Source: Orthonyx spaldingii (lineage: Eukaryota > Chordata > Aves > Passeriformes > Orthonychidae). From it: DNA of 64,000 nt. The DNA is taken from NCBI GenBank assembly GCA_013397795.1, contig VZTJ01002665.1, forward strand, positions 284,214-348,213, read 5' to 3'. The position numbers and the translations under genes are program-made. The notes below the pieces were generated by a model. That model ran no database searches. It had not been told where the DNA came from and was given only the letters and a program-made list of their open reading frames with translations. This document shows positions 37,235 to 48,700 of this stretch, piece after piece; positions within the stretch are counted from its first letter, which is position 1; each line of letters starts with the position of its first letter.

Positions 37235-38279
37235 GACAACTTTTTTCTCTTTTTTTCAAATTAGGTTACTGCTGTTATTAGGCAAGATCCCCAAGGTCTC
37301 ACCGAGCTGTGCTTCTCCAGGCAGGCTTGGCAGGAGACGTATTCTAACCCACGCTGCCTGATGACATCCACCTTGAAATACCAGTCTCACCACCCACTGG
37401 GGGTCCTCTAGCACATGTCTGTGGAAGGTTTCTGGCTCATCTGCACTGGAGGAGCAGCAAAAAAATGCTCAGAGGAGACAAAAGATCTGGCTTCATAATC
37501 AACCAAGCATGGAATACACTACTTGTGTTTCTCTAAGCATGGGAAGAGCTTAGGAAGGGGAAGGAAAACAACATCTGAACTGTTAAAAATGTTACTTCTG
37601 ATAGATGTAAAAGATGGGTTGGTAATCATTACTGGAGGTTGCTGAGTAGTGGGTGGTCCTCCTTAGTGAATGTACCAACTCTAATGAGCTCTGATGAGGA
37701 AATGGTCAGAATGTCAGTAGGAAAATGCTGGAACAAGAACATTGCTTTGAGGGCCCAAGCCTGTTCACCACTTTTTCTCAGTAGTACTTGTGTAAGCAAT
37801 ACTCCTGATGTTAATGTGATTATCTAAAGTCAGAAGGAATACTCATACAAATAAGTGCTGGGATTCATGCCTAGTAATCTGTCTAATCTGGCACTCTCCT
37901 TCAGTTGCACTAGATGTTTTCCAGCAGATGACTTTCAAATAGTATTTCCAAAATACACTGATATACGGGGGGAAATTCTATCACAGCTTACAAAATCTTT
38001 CCTGAGACATGAGTATTCATCAAGTTCTGTGCAGACAGAGCAGAAGGATCTCCGGGGAAAGTACAACATCAGGAGGGCTATAGCTCAGTCTAAGGGTCCC
38101 TATCTAAGCACTAATATTATGTGGATTGTCCTAAACGTGTACGTTTCCTCAATAGGGTACAATGCAGTGTTAGTGAGCCATGGTTCAGGTCTCATTGAAG
38201 TAAGTGAACTCTGAGATATCATCTTCAAAAAATAAAATACAAACTCCTACCAACATTGCATTTATCCTCGCATACCTGT

Positions 38280-38910
38280 GGACACAAAATCAGAGCCCTG
38301 AAAAGAACATACAGGATGTCCTGGTGGGTTACACCAACACCTAGCTATCTCCAGCATCCTTTCTTTAATAACAAGAGATACTATTTAAAGAGAACATGCA
38401 AGCCAGGCATATACATTTCCTTTGTTCTCCTCCAGCACCCACAATCATTATATTAGGGATGCTAGGGAGCATACCCCTACTAAATTCTTCTTGCATTTCT
38501 CTATGTATATGCAATCCATTTAATTGTTTAGTCTCCTTTCCAATGTGCTGACCTATTTGTTTCCAAAACCTCTTCTGGCAGTAAATTCCACAAGTTCACT
38601 ATATCTGCTACATTAAAAAGAGTATATTCCCTTTTGTCTTTTCTAAACCAATCTCCTACTGGTTTCAATGACTGCCCCTGCTTCTAGGTCTGCAGGATTT
38701 GGAAAACCTCAGTCTTTATTCACTCTACCCACTGCCTTGATTTCATAAACCCTAATCACATCCGTTCTCTCCAAACTGAGGGTCATGCTGTGAGTACCTT
38801 CACTTCCTTGTATTTGATCCCTGAGAGTATGGGATGTGGGTTTGAGTGGGACAGTTCCTCCACCTTTCACTCCCTTCTTCAATACATGAGCAAGGATCAA
38901 CTCTAAGGAT
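38280..38910 (-). mobile_element. Old CR1/L3-type LINE fragment
   Basis: The plus strand shows, in order, GATGTCCTGGTGGGTTACAC, CTATCTCCAGCATCCTTTC, GGCAGTAAATTCCACAAGTT, ACTGGTTTCAATGACTGCCC, TTTATTCACTCTACCCACTG and ATTTCATAAACCCTAATCAC. These are the spaced landmarks of ancient amniote CR1-like elements read in reverse complement. At about 630 bp it is the longest old repeat in the window. Confidence 0.65.
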
Positions 38911-41900
38911 CAGATCTAAGACTGCAGTTTCAGAACAGATACAGCAGTGAGCTGATTTTCTGATGATTTATCATCATGGCTCAGCACAGAGTTCACCGAA
39001 TACCAGGCATGGTTCAAGGAAGTGACTGAGAATGGGGAAATCAGCAATTGAAAAAAGTTACTGCAAAACACAGCCTGAGCCATTTTCTGTGCACCCCATA
39101 AAAGTTAGGATCTCAGAGACCCCTCCTTCTGGGAGGGATGTTGTATCTTACTTTCCCTTCCTTTTAGTGTGAGAATGATCTGAAGGATGCCTATGATGTG
39201 GATATTTCTGTCCATAAGCTTGCCCATACTGGACCTGAACAACGTTCAGCCAGCTCATGCTCCTGTCTTGGTCTAAGGTCATGGGCAGGAGAGAAAGAGG
39301 AAGAACAGTGGACATGAACTGATGTCTAGCAAAAAGTAAGGACAGGGCATGTATATATGAACTTTTATCCTAAATCTTTCCTAGCCTCAAACTGTTTTTC
39401 AGACCAAGAAGCTGCTTTGAGGCACATACAAGTCTGAGTGTATCTGGTAAATTTGGAGAGGGCAAGGGATTCTGTGCCTCTGTCCTTCAGTGAGCTGTTG
39501 TCTGAAAAATTGTCTCACAGCACATGCAGGTGAAAACAGACCCCTCTGTACAAGCACATAGTGGCAAGAGGTATCAGAGATCTGCTGTCTATCATAGGAC
39601 GACAAAGGGACTAAGGGAAAAGGTCTGAAAATATACACATGCACAAAAATCCCACCTTTGACCCAAGAAACTTTCATCCTCATAAGTTATTTTCAATCAG
39701 CTGAAAACACCACACAATGACTAACAAGCCACTTCAAATATCTTTGAAATCCCTTGGAGTTTCACTCTGACTTCCTGAACTACTCTAAAATCCGCATGCT
39801 TATTATAAAGATGGGAAATTTGGGATCTATCAGAAGCAGAGCACATCTAGTCATCCTAATCTGGATTCACTTAGAGCAAGGATTCCTGGGATACTGAAGA
39901 GAGAAACCTCCATTTCTTCAGATGAAATCTACCAGCTTTTGAGAACTCAGCTGGGAAAACCAAATCACTGTACTGAGCAGAACACAAGGCATTTTAATAA
40001 CTCGCTCTTAACACCCCCTACAGCCCTTTGATTACACCAGCTGAGCAGAAAATCTAGCATATGCTCTCCCAAATCACTGCATATCACAACCTCATTTTGT
40101 TTCTATTGACCTCTCCACCTTTACATGTAGCTGGAACCTAATTTCTCATAATAATATTGTGGATATTGTCAGCTCGCAAGGGGCATGTGCCTTATTTCAG
40201 TGTTTGCTGGACGCAGCATCTGGGAAGATTCCTGAGATACCATCGACCAACCATAATTTTGAGTTGCATTTCCCCAAATTTACCAAGAATTTCAGCTGGT
40301 GCCAAACCTAATGGTTTCTTGCAGGCAAAGTTTCCTGACAAGTCAAAGAAAATGCACAGCTTCAGGTTATCTCACTTTTTTTGCTCATGGCTGCAGACTC
40401 TACCCAACCTCCCACCCGATCATGCAATCCCATCTCTTCCTTTGTGTTCTGATGCTTTGTAGACCCTCCTGACTCAACGAATTGAAACAAATGATTGATT
40501 GATTGAATGAATTCAGCAAAAAAAAGAGACATTTTTCTGCCAGGTTATGTTTCTGCTGGACTACTGAGTTGACTCAGGCATTGATGACTGGGAGAGACAG
40601 AGCAACACTCATGAATACGTCACAAAATAACAGACTGGAACACAAAACTGGACATGAAGAGGCCATTTAGGCAGCAGTGACCTGTTAAACTTGAGCACCA
40701 TCTCCTGTGAAATCACTGCCAAAGAACGCACCTCTTTTTCCTTTGCAGGCTTTAGTCCATGCTCATATATGTTTAGTTCATTAAAAAGGCCTCAGTTTGT
40801 ATGACTGTCTGTCAGATTACTTCACAGTTTTTATAAAAAGCAGTATCTCTGCCTTTTACTATTTGGTTGATGATTCTGGATCTAAACTTTCATACCAAAT
40901 TTTCAAGGAAGTGACACCTCAGAACTGCAGTGTAATGACTCACAAAGTCAGCCCCAACAGCTGTACATCAGACTGTACATCAGCCTCCTCAGCTTTTTAA
41001 AACAACCTTCTGTTACTTTGACACCACTGTCTTTCTCACTGCTTATCTACACATGGGTATGTATATGAAAGCTTACAGAATTTATTTGTAACAGTCACTT
41101 TTTTGTACCGGGACATAACAACTGGCTTCTTAATTAACTACAGTTTATTAAACCTGAATCCTCTGAACTTGCATTTCAGAACCAGTATTTTGTCTCCTCT
41201 TCCTTTTCCATACCCCACCCAATGAGGAGAACAACCTTTGCAAAAAATATTCCAGACCTACAGCTGTCTCAAGGTGCTTAGCTGTTATTTTCCCCCCATC
41301 TCAGGACCTTTTCTATGTCTCTAGGATTTCAGAAGCACTCTTCCATTAGACAGATCTTTTCTGGTATCACATTATGTTCTGGGATAGCAGTTAGCATTAA
41401 ATCTTACTTCGAGCTTACAACTATGAGTGGCCTTTAGTGTTAACACAGGAAGACCAACAAATAACACAAACAGTTTACAGCAGAGAGGGGTCTTTTATGT
41501 GCTTCATCCTGCTAACGCCTTCTGTAACAACAGCTAGCCTCAACAAAAATGTTCTGGGGAGGGAGACGGGCTGTGTAATACAAGCGCCTTAGAGGTTTCT
41601 TGTTCTAGACAGGACATAAGCAAAGCAAGGCACAAGCTCAGACTTTCTCAGGGAAGAATGCCTTCCTCCAGGTGAGAATGTAGCTGGGGTTAACACAAGG
41701 TCACACATGATCAATGCAGGTGAAACTTTCCGGGGACAGGGCTGTACAATTTTAAGAAGCCTCCACTCAACATTTTTAACTCTTTTTCTCTTCAGGTCAC
41801 ATTTTCCTGAAGATGGAAAAATATATCCCTGAAACTAAGGCAATTTGCTTGCCAGATTTGAAAGCTTGTTTTCCCAAAGCAGAGAGATGTTGGGGGCTGT

Positions 41901-43839
41901 TCAGTGAAGTGGTTATGTTTATAATGGACAAAACCGTGTATTCTCGCCTAAATTCATCCTTGTAGTTGGCTCGATTGTTGTAAATGGAACTTCCCAAAAC
42001 CAAAGCAAACAAATCGTAATACAAAACAAAATAATGAAAACAAACTAAAATAAAACAGCTGGAAGCAGACACCCAACAGGGAATATTTCAGCTCAGATTG
42101 GCAGTAACAAGTAAGTGAAAACTATACTAGAAAGCACATAGCAACAGTATCACTGACTATGCTGTTAGCTCTGTTATACCTCACTGTAAGGACTGAGGTG
42201 TTTGATTTGTCATGCTACCAACAACCTAATTTAAGTAAATCTCCTCCTATTAAAAACCTCCCATCTGTGCTGTAAAATACAGCAACCATTTCACATCAGA
42301 CAATACTTAAGCAAAACCTTAGGGAAAACAGTACAAAATACTTTTCGTAATTGAAAATTGAAGGGAACATAACAAGCAGTATATAATTATATGAATCCCA
42401 ATTTTACCCAGACTTCAGGGTTACCCAGTCTGCTTAAGTGATGAGTATCATTGAATAAGTAACCACAACTGGTCATTATTCTAGAGGTGCCAAAAGATAC
42501 TGTATTTGTTCCACTTTGGAATCCCCTCAAATAGGGTTGCATGGTTCTGCTCCATTTAATTCCCTGTTTATTTTACTGTGCTTTTCAAGAGCCACGGGTC
42601 TCATAATACTTCATCAAGAAATCCAAGATTTCTGGATTTCAGCTTATGAATCCACTTTTTGTTTGCATTTTGGAGCCATCCTGCCCTCAAGTGTTCTATG
42701 TTTGTTTTCCAAAGTTTCTGTACCTTCAGTCTTCCTTCCCACAGACACTGTGGTGAGATAAGGAGAGCAGTTCTGTTTTCCACTGAGTGGACAGACTTGG
42801 ACAGCTCGCATGGAGTGGGTTTGTATTGCAGCAGTTAAACATTACCACAAAAAACAAATGGAACGTTAGGAGTGGAAATTAGATACGTTAACCCTAATGA
42901 GAATGCTGATTTGCTTTCCAGCTAGCTCTTTGGAGCGGAAAACTCCCACACCTTTAAGCAAAGAAATCTAAAGGAAACACAGGATTTTGGCAGGGATTTT
43001 CAAATGACCCCTGAAGAAGGCAGGTATCCAAGTCCTATCACATGGCATTGTGAGTCTCTCCCTGTTGTGGCCATGTTTATGCTCAGTCTGTTTGTGGGAA
43101 CACGGGAAGTGTGGGGAATGTCGCACACAGGCACCCCTGAATCACCCCTGGAGGACACGTCCTGTGCAGGGCAAGAATCGCTCACTTAAGAAAGAGCTAA
43201 CGAAACGCTGCGGAGGGGGACAAAATATGGACAAAAATAGCTTGTGGTGGAATAGATCCAGCAAACAGGGCTAGCAGACAAGAAGTCAGGGTGTTAAAAT
43301 AACCACATCAAGCAGTTTCATAAATTAGCTACGTGTTTAGTATCAGAGTCTTGGGGCTTGTGCCTGCTGTTTTCCCTGACAAACACATACCAGCATTCAG
43401 CCTACGTGCTTGCTCACCTGACTTCAGGCAGCAGCCCTCAGACTTTCAAAAAACACAGTCCAGGAGAGAGAGGAGCCTGCTTATGAGAGGGGCAGAAGGG
43501 TGCCTGGCACAGCAATAAGTGCCCATTACTGAGTCACAGGGGGTCTGTAGATGCTCCAGGCAGCAGCTCCTGCCCAGGTCTCCGTGGGATGGGGGCGCTT
43601 TGGGGACAAGTGGATCTGCAGATGTGAGTCCTTCATTCCTGAGTTCTTCCATCCCGAACACGGCAAGGCAAGAGGGGTTGGCCTTAAAAGAGTAAAATAT
43701 CCACGGACCTTTCCACTGCCTGAAGGGCTGGATAAGGAGTCTCAAGCAGGGGATGCCCACCCCGAAGCGGGGCACTGTCTCAGAGGGGCCCCAACAAATA
43801 GAGTGTGCTGCCCTGCTGCCCTGCACCACCACAGCCACG

Positions 43840-44260
43840 ACTCACAGAACCACAGAACTGTCGGGGTGGAAGGGACCCATGCAGATCACCCAGTCCATTA
43901 TTAGCACCATGCTGTGAACAACCGACCTGAAACTTCGTGTGCTTTATTTTATGGCCATTGCTCCCTGTTCTGTTGCTGTACATCACCAAAAAGTCTGGCA
44001 CCACCCTCTCAACACCCAGATTTGAGATATTTATATGCATGAATGAGATCCTCTCTCATTCTTCTCTAGACAGAACAGACCTAAGTCCTGCAGTCTCTCC
44101 TTATAAAAGAGATGCTCCAGACCCCCAGCCATCTTCGTGGCCTCCGCTGGACCCTCTCCAGTAGTTCCACGTCTCTGCTTTACTGCGGAGCCCAGAATAG
44201 GTCACAGCACTCCAGATCCGGCCTCACCAGGGCCGAGCAGAGGGGGAGGATCGCCTCCCG
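43840..44260 (-). mobile_element. CR1 LINE 3' region abutting the TMEM14A CpG island
   Basis: Reverse-complement CR1 landmarks run continuously: CACAGAACCACAGAACTGTC, GGGTGGAAGGGACCCATGC, GAGATCCTCTCTCATTCTTC, GATGCTCCAGACCCCCAGCC, ATCTTCGTGGCCTCCGCTGG, and CTCCAGATCCGGCCTCACCA. It ends where the CpG island of TMEM14A becomes dense. Confidence 0.9.
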
Positions 44261-44740
44261 TTGGCCACGCTCTTCCCGCCGCAGCCCTGGACACCACTGC
44301 GGTGCTGGCCGCAGGGGCAGTGCCGGCTCACGGCCACCCTGTCCCCCGCTTGTCTCCCGCGGTCCGCCAGCGGCGCTGCGGGCGGGCCGGGCCGGGCCGC
44401 GCCACGCCGCCGCCATGACGGCGACAAGCGCCCCCCTTCCGCCGCCGAGGGGCTGAGCCGGGACGCGGCGCTCGGCCCGGCCGGCGCCCCACGCAGCCCC
44501 GCGGGAGGCGGGGCCGGGNNNNNNNNNNNNNNNNNNNNNNNNNNNNNNNNNNNNNNNNNNNNNNNNNNNCCGGGCGCGAGTGGGCGGCCGGGCGCAGCCG
44601 CCCCCCGCAGCCCCTGCCTTCCGCCGGGCGCTGCACCGCGGCCCTGGAAGGAGATGCGGGCTGCGGGTCCGGGCGGGAGGCGGCCACGAAGGCCGGGCAC
44701 ATCAAAGGCCTGGGGATCCCTGGCCCCTGCGTGCCTGGCC
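44230..44740 (+). promoter_or_regulatory. TMEM14A: CpG island, presumed TMEM14A promoter and non-coding exon 1
   Basis: Very high GC with many CpG, for example GGCCGGGCCGCGCCACGCCG and GCGGCGCTCGGCCCGG, about 1-1.5 kb upstream of the TMEM14A start-codon exon. A 51-N gap at 44,519-44,569 interrupts it, so exon 1 and its donor cannot be located. The open frames across this region on both strands result from GC content plus the gap. Its role is inferred from position and composition. Confidence 0.65.
44519..44569. other. Assembly gap (51 N)
   Basis: Run of N inside the CpG island, typical of GC-rich avian promoters that assemble poorly. Confidence 0.99.
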
Positions 44741-45753
44741 CCTGCAAACCTCGTTCTCTGGGGTGCCATGGCCCCCTAAACCCACCTTTTGTCCTGAGGG
44801 GTTATGACCTGGGGAGGAGGGGGCTCGCTGCGAGTTGCTTACTTTTAACACTAAAGGCTTGACATGAAATGCTGAGTGAGCACTCTTTGCTACCGCCCTT
44901 TAACACTGTGGTCAAGGGTACACACGCTGAGGTGCAGAGAAGGATGTGCTTAATTAAGTGTACACGTAATTTGGGAGAAGGAGGGAAAAGGTGTGTCCCA
45001 CCGGCTGATGGGAGAGAGACCGAGGTGCTGCAGGGGCTCTCCAGCTGCAGAGCGCTGCCATTCATGCCTTTACACAGCACTGCCAGGGAAGCAGCGACCA
45101 GCATCACAACAGAACCGTAAATGCTTTTTGCGGGACAGAAGCCTAAAGAGACAATTCAGACAATGCATCTTAATGTAAAGGTGAAACAAAAGGGGCATAG
45201 ACACAACATAAAGCAGCTGTATGTACAGCTTCCAAAACAGCCTAAGTTTCTGTCTGGAAACTTTGAGCACTCTGAAAATTCATATTTTTGCCTGGTGCAG
45301 GGTTTGTTACATTCCCCTTGAAATGCACCAGGTGCAGTGTGGTTGAAACAGGATAAACGCACTGAGCTGAGCACTCAGAAGACATGTATGTATCCATATT
45401 GTGTGCTCAGCTCAGCCAAATAGCACAAGTGCAACAAACTGTGCTTTGGATGGTGTCAAGATTTTTGCCTGCATACATGTCTTCGTGACTGGGAAAAACA
45501 TACATCTCAAAAAATCCCCTAATGGAGATATGGTATATGCAGATCCTGGGGTGTAAGAAAGAGCAGCAGTTAATGAAAGGAAGGTACAATAACCAACAGG
45601 CACACCTTCACTTTCTGAATGTTTTAATACAGTAGTCAAACACAACTTAGGAGAGTGTGGTGTTATTTAGAACCCTTTAAGCAGTGATTTCTTTTTTACC
45701 AGGAGGAAGGAATTTGTTTGCCTTCAGTTGCAATATGTTTGGTTTTTTTCTAG

Positions 45754-48700
45754 AGTTGGGACCATGGCTGTTGACTGGATTGGTTTTGCATATGCTTCAT
45801 TGCTGGTTGTTGGAGGTGTTGTAGCATACACTCGTAAAGGTTAGTACTGGGACAGCAGGATTTCAAAATCAAGCATTTGAATTTCCCCTATGCAATATGA
45901 CACATGAAAACTTTCCTGCAATTAACACAACTGCTTTTTCCATCCATCATGTGCTGCTGTAAATGCACTGAGTCTCATGAGATGTACTTGGGCCAGCTTA
46001 AGCATTTAAGGGAGTTTGTGTTCAGGGCAAAGAATGGGGGTTATCATGTTATCTTTGACCGTAAGTGCATTTTGAGCTTTCTCATCTCCTTTTAGTAATT
46101 CCTGTGTTGAGCAGAGTAGGTCCTTGATTAAATCTTATTATCTACAGAGATAATCCAGGCTTGGTTCTGACATTTCCAAACGCACCGTGGAAAAAACACC
46201 TGTACTTGTATGCTCTGAGTTGGTAGTTAATTTTCTGGTACTGTTAGAGTTGTGCCTTTTCACAGTACGATAACGAGGCACATTTTAGGTGGCGGTGTAC
46301 CACAAAGTGCAGTTTCGGTATTCCAGGGATTTTTGCAGTCCCCGAGCTGTGCCCGAGCTTAGCACCCGGCAGAGGTCGCAGCGGTACCGAGGACGGGTGG
46401 GCGGGAGCTGCGGGAGCGTTCCCCTCAGCTCTCCACAAAGCGCCAGCATCGCATCGCTCTCCGTCCCTGTGCCCCTTATCCGTCACGGTGCTTGTGATTT
46501 GGGGTCACTGTCTCCCTTCGTAGTGTGCACATGCTTTGCTCTCGGAGACACGGCTTCACATCTGAATTTCTGAAAACGCTGTATTTTTGTGTTTGCAGCC
46601 AGCTGAACTTACTGACTATCCCATTCACCTGTTCTCTTCACTCTTTAGTAGTTGGTCAATCCTCGTGGCAAATGTAGATAATCTTTTATTGGTTATGATT
46701 TCTTTTTCTTGCAAAGTCTTGACTAAAAATAGTCAAAAGGATTGGGAGCTAAATGACATTAGGGGGGTCTAGATTCTTTACTTATAAACATTTGGGGATC
46801 AGCTTAATTCACATGTCTGCTGTGCAGATTCTACACTTTTATCATATGGTACCAAGACAAATCAAATGTCTGGTCAGAAATCTAAATATATTAGGGATAT
46901 ATCCAGGATTTATGAAGCACTTTCGCAATAGCACTGCAAGATGTCAAGTTACTTTTAGAAGCCCTGTTTTCATCCTCGCTGCCATTTATTTGGTTTTTCA
47001 TTCTTTATTAATTAAATGTGATGTTGGTGATAGCATTTCTTTGTCCAGGACTGATGTCAGACTGAAAGGCCTGACATTATGACCACACATGTTGTCCAAT
47101 TTACTCTTTATATATATGGACACATTTCTACTATTTTTGGAGACTCCCCAGTGCTGTAAGGTATAGTTAAAGTGAACAGACAGTTCAGAGAAATTACAAA
47201 AATTCTTCTTAAGTATGACAGAGAAAATAGCCAAATTTAGAGTTGTATTTTTCCCAAATTGCAAGTATTACTGGATCCTGATCATCTCCCTCTAATTTAG
47301 TTGACTTTGCCCCTAATGCCACGCATTGGAATGACCCAGTTACAGAAATATTACCTCTCTATTCATACTGGGTGAGGTAAGCTAGAATGTGGCAAAGTCA
47401 GTTCTATTTTTAATATATTTGGATAATACTGTGTAGCGAGACAACTGCCGTATGAAGATTGAGCTTAAAGACATTGTACTGAGAAATAACACTTGAATGA
47501 TTTCTTGCAGGTAGTAAAATCTCTTTAGCTGCTGGACTCACCTTTGGCTCCGTGGCTGGTTATGGAGCTTACTGTGTAACTTGTGATCCGAGAAATGTGA
47601 AGATATCATTGTGTAAGTGTTTCACTACAGTAAACAAACAAACAAAAAAGCAGCATCCTGAACTGCATGTAAAATTCTCTTTTTAGTAAATTTTGAGTAC
47701 TGCTTGGGTTTAAATGTTGAGTTTTAAACAGAGTTCAACACTTCAACTTAGCTTCTAAATTCAGGAGCCATTTACAAGGTAAGGCGGATCATTCACACAA
47801 AGCCAGCAGGTGTGAGTTTCCACCTGGCAGCACCTCCTTTTATGAGATGGTTGCCTAACATTGCACATATTGTGAAATCCAGCTGAGAAGCAGGAGATAG
47901 GACAGCAATAAAATCATTAGCGTTACAGATTAGAATTGTGCAATTTGAGCAGTAAAGTAGGTGTAGGATCCAGTGTTGCATAATTTAACATATCCTCAGT
48001 TCCTCAGTTAATCAAATAGTTTGACTTAGTGTTTTTCCTTTGCTGCTAAGAAAGACAGGATACAAACTACACAGTAGTTGTCATGGTAGCTAGCTTGATG
48101 TGAAACCCTCATGGAGACAAAAAACTACAATCCCCTAGACATTAACCTCGCACAAGTGATTTGCAATAAGAGCTGTTGGGAGCTTGTTCTCACTCATGGT
48201 TTTATCAAAGGTGGTTTAGGCTATGGTTTCACATTCAGAAATGCATTTAGAATACATTTAATCCAGATTGTGTGAGCACACAATTGTTTTTTCTCAACTT
48301 AGAATTTGTGGGATATTATTCACTCTGACTTTGTGCTTTGCACCAATCACAGTTATAAAAATTTCCATTTCAAAAAAATGTTGACTAGCATTGCCAGCAA
48401 AATGTTCCCACCAAGTTCTTTAGTAAAGGTGGTAATTGTGGACATGATCTGCTCCTAGATGGCCTTAAATTGGATTTCCAGTTTTGCCACCATGACCTTG
48501 CTCAGATTTAGTTATGCCACTGTTTAAAAACCAAAACTGTTTTTGGAATGAAGACATAGCCTTAGGTATATGTAAAATTTATAATCTTCATGTGAGATGC
48601 TTTTAAGTAGTATATGGTATTGTACTTCCATGGGTCAATTAAGTCACTAAGTTAAGTACAGAAAATACGGAAGAGAAAACTCATTAAAATTTAATATAGG

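Larger units (their letters stand above)
17331..43830. other. Gene-poor intergenic region between AGPAT5 and TMEM14A
   Basis: No open frame here resembles a protein I know. The longest frames are isolated, lack plausible splice context or domains, and often sit opposite another frame. Supported contents are the SINE, CR1 fragments (22,925; 26,140; 26,860; 38,280), simple repeats, and one assembly gap, listed separately. In human, the AGPAT5 neighbourhood also carries beta-defensins, so I looked for six-cysteine exons and found none that fit. Confidence 0.5.

Noticed and set aside
37855..38214. 119-codon plus-strand frame
   Set aside because: No recognised domain; composition and context look like ordinary intergenic sequence near an old CR1 copy.
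44112..44807. Long frames through the CpG island
   Set aside because: They cross a 51-N gap and CR1-derived sequence. The frames are open in several phases on both strands, which is a composition effect.
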